The notes under the pieces are model-generated. The model was not told the origin of the DNA. It worked only from the letters and a program-made list of their open reading frames with translations, and ran no database searches. 17,744 nucleotides of DNA from Sulfurimonas sp. (GTDB lineage: Bacteria; Campylobacterota; Campylobacteria; Campylobacterales; Sulfurimonadaceae): NCBI GenBank assembly GCA_012963655.1, contig DTVI01000366.1, forward strand, positions 1-17,744. The letters run 5' to 3'. Below are positions 14,410-17,744 of this stretch, in pieces. Both the position numbers and the translations under genes were made by a program. Position 1 is the first letter of the stretch, and every line of letters begins with the position of its first letter.

Positions 14410-14691
14410 CTACTTACCGATTTTCTCAGCAATTGCAGTCATGTCAGCATCAGAAAGAGAAGCTACTTGACCTTTCATAAGACCTTTCATTGGACCACCG
14501 TAAGAACCATCTTTGTAACCGTGAAGTGCAGAAACAATATCAGCTTTGCTCATCTCAGAAATAACTTTAGACTTACCAAGAGCCTTCTTTTCACCGTGAG
14601 CACCATGACAACCAGCACATTTAGCATATGCATCAGCCATAGCTGCTGAACTTAAACCTAGAACTGCAAGAAATACAAGAACTTTTTTCAT
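14410..14691 (-). CDS. Periplasmic cytochrome c553-type (class I, monoheme)
   Basis: The 93-aa precursor has a Sec signal peptide (about 1-19, ending AAMA) and a mature part of about 74 residues. Heme attaches at C25-A-G-C28-H29, and the axial Met is M68 or M72 in GGPMKGLMKGQ. The C-terminal helix (SDADMTAIAEKIGK) is typical of Campylobacterota c553 proteins, which shuttle electrons from the bc1 complex to oxidases or peroxidases in the periplasm. A strong ribosome site (AGGAGA, 8 nt) and a biased codon choice suggest high expression. A perfect hairpin follows the stop, and a 21-bp dyad (14769-14789) lies about 80 nt upstream of the ATG and may be an operator. Confidence 0.92.
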   Translation of the reverse strand: MKKVLVFLAVLGLSSAAMADAYAKCAGCHGAHGEKKALGKSKVISEMSKADIVSALHGYKDGSYGGPMKGLMKGQVASLSDADMTAIAEKIGK

Positions 14692-14768
14692 TTAATATTC
14701 TCCTAAATTAGAATAGCTAATTGTATATATATTATTATTAATTTGTCTTTAGTTTTGACGAATTTACG

Positions 14769-14789
14769 CAAACTTATAATATAAGTTTG
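14769..14789. promoter_or_regulatory. Perfect 10-1-10 dyad upstream of the cytochrome gene
   Basis: CAAACTTATA, a central A, then TATAAGTTTG. The 1-nt spacer makes an RNA hairpin unlikely, so a dimeric transcription-factor operator is favoured. It sits about 80 nt before the cytochrome ATG. The regulator is not known. Confidence 0.5.
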
Positions 14790-14864
14790 ATTTAGAAGTC
14801 TATATGGGTAGTTTTGTATATTGTTTAATAATGAAAAACATAAGGGTAACCACTTAGTACTGTC

Positions 14865-14893
14865 TTTAGAAGTTTAAATTCTAAACTTCTAAA
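14865..14893 (-). terminator. Perfect 12-bp hairpin containing the stop of the 43-aa ORF
   Basis: TTTAGAAGTTTA (14865-14876) and TAAACTTCTAAA (14882-14893) pair perfectly around 5 nt. The TAG of the small ORF (14881-14883) falls at the loop edge. No U-tract follows on the minus strand. Confidence 0.5.
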
Positions 14894-15012
14894 CTCACAT
14901 CAGATAATTCTTGCATGACTTGCTTGGGATAACAATGACTTCCCTTATGTTTTTTCATATCTCCAAGAACTTGTGTAATATCTCCCTTGAGACAAGAAAT
15001 CAACACAGCCAT
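14881..15012 (-). CDS. Possible 43-aa small protein
   Basis: ATG at 15012, product MAVLISCLKGDITQVLGDMK then KHKGSHCYPKQVMQELSDVS and LEV. It fills much of the 358-nt gap between the cytochrome and the acyltransferase-hydrolase gene, and it ends exactly at a strong hairpin, as several real genes here do. Two Cys and two nearby His (KHKGSHC) are notable. There is no ribosome-binding site before the ATG, so it may be a gene remnant or may start elsewhere. No family recognised. The rest of the gap (14692-14860) holds the cytochrome promoter region and the 10-1-10 dyad. Confidence 0.35.
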   Translation of the reverse strand: MAVLISCLKGDITQVLGDMKKHKGSHCYPKQVMQELSDVSLEV

Positions 15013-15049
15013 TTATTTTATAATATTTTGATCAGTAATAACACTTTTT

Positions 15050-17209
15050 TTATTTTTCTGTCTCTTTTAGACAGGATTGTATAAAAGTGTTGACAGACTC
15101 AAAAACTTTTTCTTTTCCCTCTCCTAAGACAATAACATGCCTAGAGGACTTGAAGCTTTGAATAGTTTTAACCTTAGATGAGATTTCTTCTAAGATTTTT
15201 TGTGCACTTTGTGGTTTTACGACAGGATCCTTATCTCCTTGAACAATAAGTGTTGGTACGGTAATAAGAGATAGTTCATTCTTACATTCTTGCATAAGTA
15301 GACGTAATTGGTCTAAGGACTTTAGATAATTTCGTTTATAATTAAACTTAGGAAATTCAGGTTCAGATTCTACATATTCTAAATCCGCATTAAACAAAGA
15401 TAAGAAATCATTTAGCTTGTTGAGGGTTGGAACAACATAATCTACCCTTATATCTTGAAGTTCTAAGGCTGCGTTTATCACGATAAGTCCATCTACCTTA
15501 TTTAACTTTCTTACTGTTCCAAGTATGGCTAAAAGGCCTCCTGTTGAAAAACCTGCAAGAAAGAGTTTTTTATTCACCTGACGCATAGCTGCAAAACCTC
15601 TATTAAAACTATCGTACCATTCTTCCCACGTAGAATCTCGCAAGTCTTCACTAAGGGTACCATGTCCCTTTAACCTTACACCATATACATTGATACCCCT
15701 ATTATGTAGGTACTGCGATAGCTCTTTTATTTCCGAGGGTGAAGACTTATATCCATGTGATAAAACAACCCCTACATTGTATTCAGCCTTATACAAGACA
15801 AAGGGTGCACCTATTTCCTTAGGCTTAGACAAAATAACAGAATAAAAGGTGTTATAGTCTTGTTTAAATAGTTTTTTATCTCGATTATATATGACATGAA
15901 AAACTTCTTCTTTTATTTCGTGAGAATTTTTTGCCAGATTATCTTTAACGCTTTGGCCTATATCACCTAATATAGAGACCTCATTTAATATAACACGTAG
16001 GGTATTTTTGATACGAATAGTATGAAATTTATGCTCATTTTCATAAGCTTTTTTATTTATCTTATACAATTCATCTTCAACATGTATCAATATACCTTGC
16101 TCTATACTTAGGGTTAACACACTTTCAAACCAAGGGTCTTGTTCATCTGTTAAAAGCTTATACAATTCATCTGTGATACTATGGTGTACATTAAAAAGCT
16201 TTAAACCCACCACATCCCTAGCTGCTAAAAAAATCGCTCTTTTAAGTTCATGTAGTCCAATAAATTCTTCTTGATAATACTCGAGCACTAAGGCAAAGAT
16301 ATGATCAAAGTTAACTAATATATTTTTATATACTGCGTCCATAAACGTTGTTGTTAAATCATGCCTACAAAAGTTTATGAGCTGGGTATCACTTATGTTA
16401 CTGCATTCTTCATCATGGCACTTCATCTCTTTTCTAGCATGATATAAATACTCACTCATATCAATAGGCTCATCAAAATGGATATGAATTTCCGAATTCA
16501 ACAATATATTACCTTCTATCTCTAACTCTTCTTTGATACGGGCATCAATATTTTCAACAAACTTTTCCCCTAAACTCATTAAAGGATTTACACCTGTTCG
16601 TAAAGGGGTGTAGGTAATGTTCACAGGTACAACGACTGTACTTTTGTATGAGACCCTTTCATTTGCATCCATAAAATACTTTTTACGTATCTCAGACACC
16701 TTTATAATATCTCCATCTTGTTGAGCATGTTTATACTCATTCTTAATAAGTTCAGCTTGCATGGCCATGACGGCTGCTCCAGTGTGGACATTATCTTTCC
16801 CATCTAAGAAGTCAACTCTGAAGCCTCCATTTTTTATAATTTTTTTATTTTTTACCATGGCCCCTTCTGGATATATCATCCAATTCTTTCGACCTGTCAT
16901 CAAGTCACCAAGGATAATATCATCCCTAGACTCATGCATCGTTGAGAGGGTGCCAACCTTATTTAAAAACTTACCAAAGTACCCCACAAAGATTGAATGA
17001 TCAGCTAAGGAACGTACTTCCATATCAGTATGGGAATAAATAATATAAGGCATAACAAATGTCTCAAAACGTGTAAAATGATTAGCAACAAAAATAGTGG
17101 GAGAATCATGAAGAAGGTGTTCTTCTCCATGAATATGGATATTAGTGTCAAGTATTGACTCAAGCATTTTTATAAAATAATGACTAGAGCTATAAAGAAT
17201 GTTACTCAC
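15050..17209 (-). CDS. PlsC-like acyltransferase fused to an alpha/beta hydrolase
   Basis: This 719-aa protein starts at GTG 17209 with AAGGAT at proper spacing. The N-terminal domain (about 1-260) is a glycerolipid acyltransferase: FVANHFTRFETF gives the H44-x4-E49 variant of the HX4D motif, and YPEGAM (113-118) is the later EG motif. A helical middle region (about 270-465) has no clear family. The C-terminal domain (about 470-719) is an alpha/beta hydrolase with SHGYKSSP, nucleophile elbow GFSTGG (Ser near 553), GDKDP with Asp661 and SSRHVIV with His691, resembling monoglyceride lipase or carboxylesterase. One protein thus could cleave and re-form acyl esters. There is no signal peptide; it is probably membrane-associated. 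It lies 10 nt downstream of the acyl-CoA dehydrogenase tail, with which it was likely coupled, pointing to fatty-acid or phospholipid turnover. Confidence 0.85.
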   Translation of the reverse strand: MSNILYSSSHYFIKMLESILDTNIHIHGEEHLLHDSPTIFVANHFTRFETFVMPYIIYSHTDMEVRSLADHSIFVGYFGKFLNKVGTLSTMHESRDDIILGDLMTGRKNWMIYPEGAMVKNKKIIKNGGFRVDFLDGKDNVHTGAAVMAMQAELIKNEYKHAQQDGDIIKVSEIRKKYFMDANERVSYKSTVVVPVNITYTPLRTGVNPLMSLGEKFVENIDARIKEELEIEGNILLNSEIHIHFDEPIDMSEYLYHARKEMKCHDEECSNISDTQLINFCRHDLTTTFMDAVYKNILVNFDHIFALVLEYYQEEFIGLHELKRAIFLAARDVVGLKLFNVHHSITDELYKLLTDEQDPWFESVLTLSIEQGILIHVEDELYKINKKAYENEHKFHTIRIKNTLRVILNEVSILGDIGQSVKDNLAKNSHEIKEEVFHVIYNRDKKLFKQDYNTFYSVILSKPKEIGAPFVLYKAEYNVGVVLSHGYKSSPSEIKELSQYLHNRGINVYGVRLKGHGTLSEDLRDSTWEEWYDSFNRGFAAMRQVNKKLFLAGFSTGGLLAILGTVRKLNKVDGLIVINAALELQDIRVDYVVPTLNKLNDFLSLFNADLEYVESEPEFPKFNYKRNYLKSLDQLRLLMQECKNELSLITVPTLIVQGDKDPVVKPQSAQKILEEISSKVKTIQSFKSSRHVIVLGEGKEKVFESVNTFIQSCLKETEK

Positions 17210-17218
17210 AATAAATCC

Positions 17219-17704
17219 TTATTTACGTTTAAGGTAGTCTTCCATAGTGAAATCATCTACTCTTATAGTTTCAATCTTAAGTTCTTGGGCTTGCTTAATA
17301 AGCGTATATTCTTCATTAGATATGATATCCTGTTCTAAGGCCTCATCATAAAGATTTACAGAGCCTTTTTGAAGTTTACCTGCTTTTACTTCAGCCTTAA
17401 CCTTAGAGGCTATACCATCAGCCTTACGTGACACTTTAAAAGCATATTCTAACTTGTAAAGGGCCTCTTTTTCATCTGTTGGAAGGTATATCCCCTGTGT
17501 TAAAGATTCTCTTGCAGTTGTATCCATTGTTAGCTTAGAAGCTAAGGCCTTTGAATACGAATCTCTAGGCGCCTTTGAAAGTGCATTAATACGCATCCAC
17601 CAGCCAATAGGATAAGCGAAAAGAAGACCAATTGGAGAACGGTCTATATTTTGAGAAATTTCTTCAAAGGCAACTTGGATTTTATGAAGGGCGTAATCTC
17701 CCAT
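17219..17704 (-). CDS. fadE: FadE-type acyl-CoA dehydrogenase, C-terminal fragment
   Basis: The 161 residues match the C-terminal domain of FadE acyl-CoA dehydrogenases (DUF1974; E. coli FadE is about 814 aa). Telling segments are DYALHKIQVAFEEI, FAYPIGWWMRINALSKAP, SKALASKLTMDTTARESLTQ, GIYLPTDEKEALYKLEYAF and the ending IRVDDFTMEDYL. The flavin and catalytic domains that should precede it are absent. The frame also includes TGG before the ATG, which fits the family, then TGA at 17708-17710 closes it. The next 40 nt read as another protein family in a different frame. The piece is therefore a truncated gene, or an assembly junction, rather than a natural small protein. Its stop overlaps the ribosome site of the acyltransferase-hydrolase gene, so the two belonged to one operon for fatty-acid oxidation. 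Confidence 0.7.
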   Translation of the reverse strand: MGDYALHKIQVAFEEISQNIDRSPIGLLFAYPIGWWMRINALSKAPRDSYSKALASKLTMDTTARESLTQGIYLPTDEKEALYKLEYAFKVSRKADGIASKVKAEVKAGKLQKGSVNLYDEALEQDIISNEEYTLIKQAQELKIETIRVDDFTMEDYLKRK

Positions 17705-17742
17705 CCATCAACCCAAATCGTACCAGCACGAAGTGCAACCTT
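17701..17742 (-). pseudogene. Possible aldehyde dehydrogenase fragment at the window edge
   Basis: In a different frame from the FadE tail the minus strand reads KVALRAGTIWVDGW, which resembles the conserved LRAGTVWVN segment near the C-terminus of NAD(P)-dependent aldehyde dehydrogenases. The spacing between VA and LRAG is shorter than usual. Fourteen residues is very little evidence, and the gene would run beyond the window. Confidence 0.3.
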
Positions 17743-17744
17743 TT

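Noticed and set aside
1..17744. CRISPR arrays, tRNA, rRNA and insertion sequences
   Set aside because: I saw no regularly spaced repeats, no tRNA- or rRNA-like sequence and no transposase frame or terminal inverted repeats.

Overview
The window is AT-rich (roughly one third G+C by eye) and reads like Campylobacterota (Sulfurimonas/Arcobacter/Sulfurospirillum-like). The evidence is a Campylobacterota-style coiled-coil porin, a small cytochrome c553, a short stand-alone parvulin and many small membrane proteins without recognisable families. A FadE-type acyl-CoA dehydrogenase tail at the right edge is less typical of that group, so the genus is left open.

Left part (186-4544): a small membrane protein, then a rightward cluster of an outer-membrane porin, a secreted FMN-binding-domain protein with an SGAT flavin-attachment motif, and two overlapping four-helix membrane proteins that look like paralogs of each other. 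Facing it, with a 95-nt antisense overlap, is apbE, encoding the FAD:protein FMN transferase that would load FMN onto the SGAT protein. The porin promoter (TTGACA-N17-TACTAT) is covered and flanked by three Fur-box-like sequences. I read the locus as an iron-regulated, flavin-based redox or iron-uptake module of the cell envelope, and it is the best candidate here for an under-described system. A 38-bp direct repeat suggests that the 5' end of apbE was partly duplicated.

Middle part (4657-9744): a membrane-anchored coiled-coil protein; a decayed MipA/OmpV-like outer-membrane protein remnant next to an orphan 75-aa ORF; and a SWIM zinc-finger/SNF2 helicase that seems to be one ancestral gene split by a frameshift.

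Right-middle part (9833-14691): an unknown gene translationally coupled to a YheT-like alpha/beta hydrolase; a lipoprotein and an unknown 298-aa protein transcribed divergently; a DUF420-like membrane protein; a divergent pair of ppiC-type parvulin and a small membrane protein sharing a palindromic promoter core; and a c553-type cytochrome with a strong 3' hairpin and a perfect 10-1-10 dyad upstream.

Right edge (14881-17744): a 43-aa ORF, a 719-aa fusion of a PlsC-like acyltransferase with an alpha/beta hydrolase, and immediately upstream of it (10-nt gap) the C-terminal tail of a FadE-type acyl-CoA dehydrogenase. That tail is cut by an in-frame stop, where the reading changes to a short stretch resembling aldehyde dehydrogenase in another frame. 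This suggests lipid or fatty-acid turnover with a rearrangement or assembly junction at the boundary.

Several genes end in perfect 9-12 bp inverted repeats that contain the stop codon itself and mostly lack a U-tract, a recurring 3'-end feature of this window.
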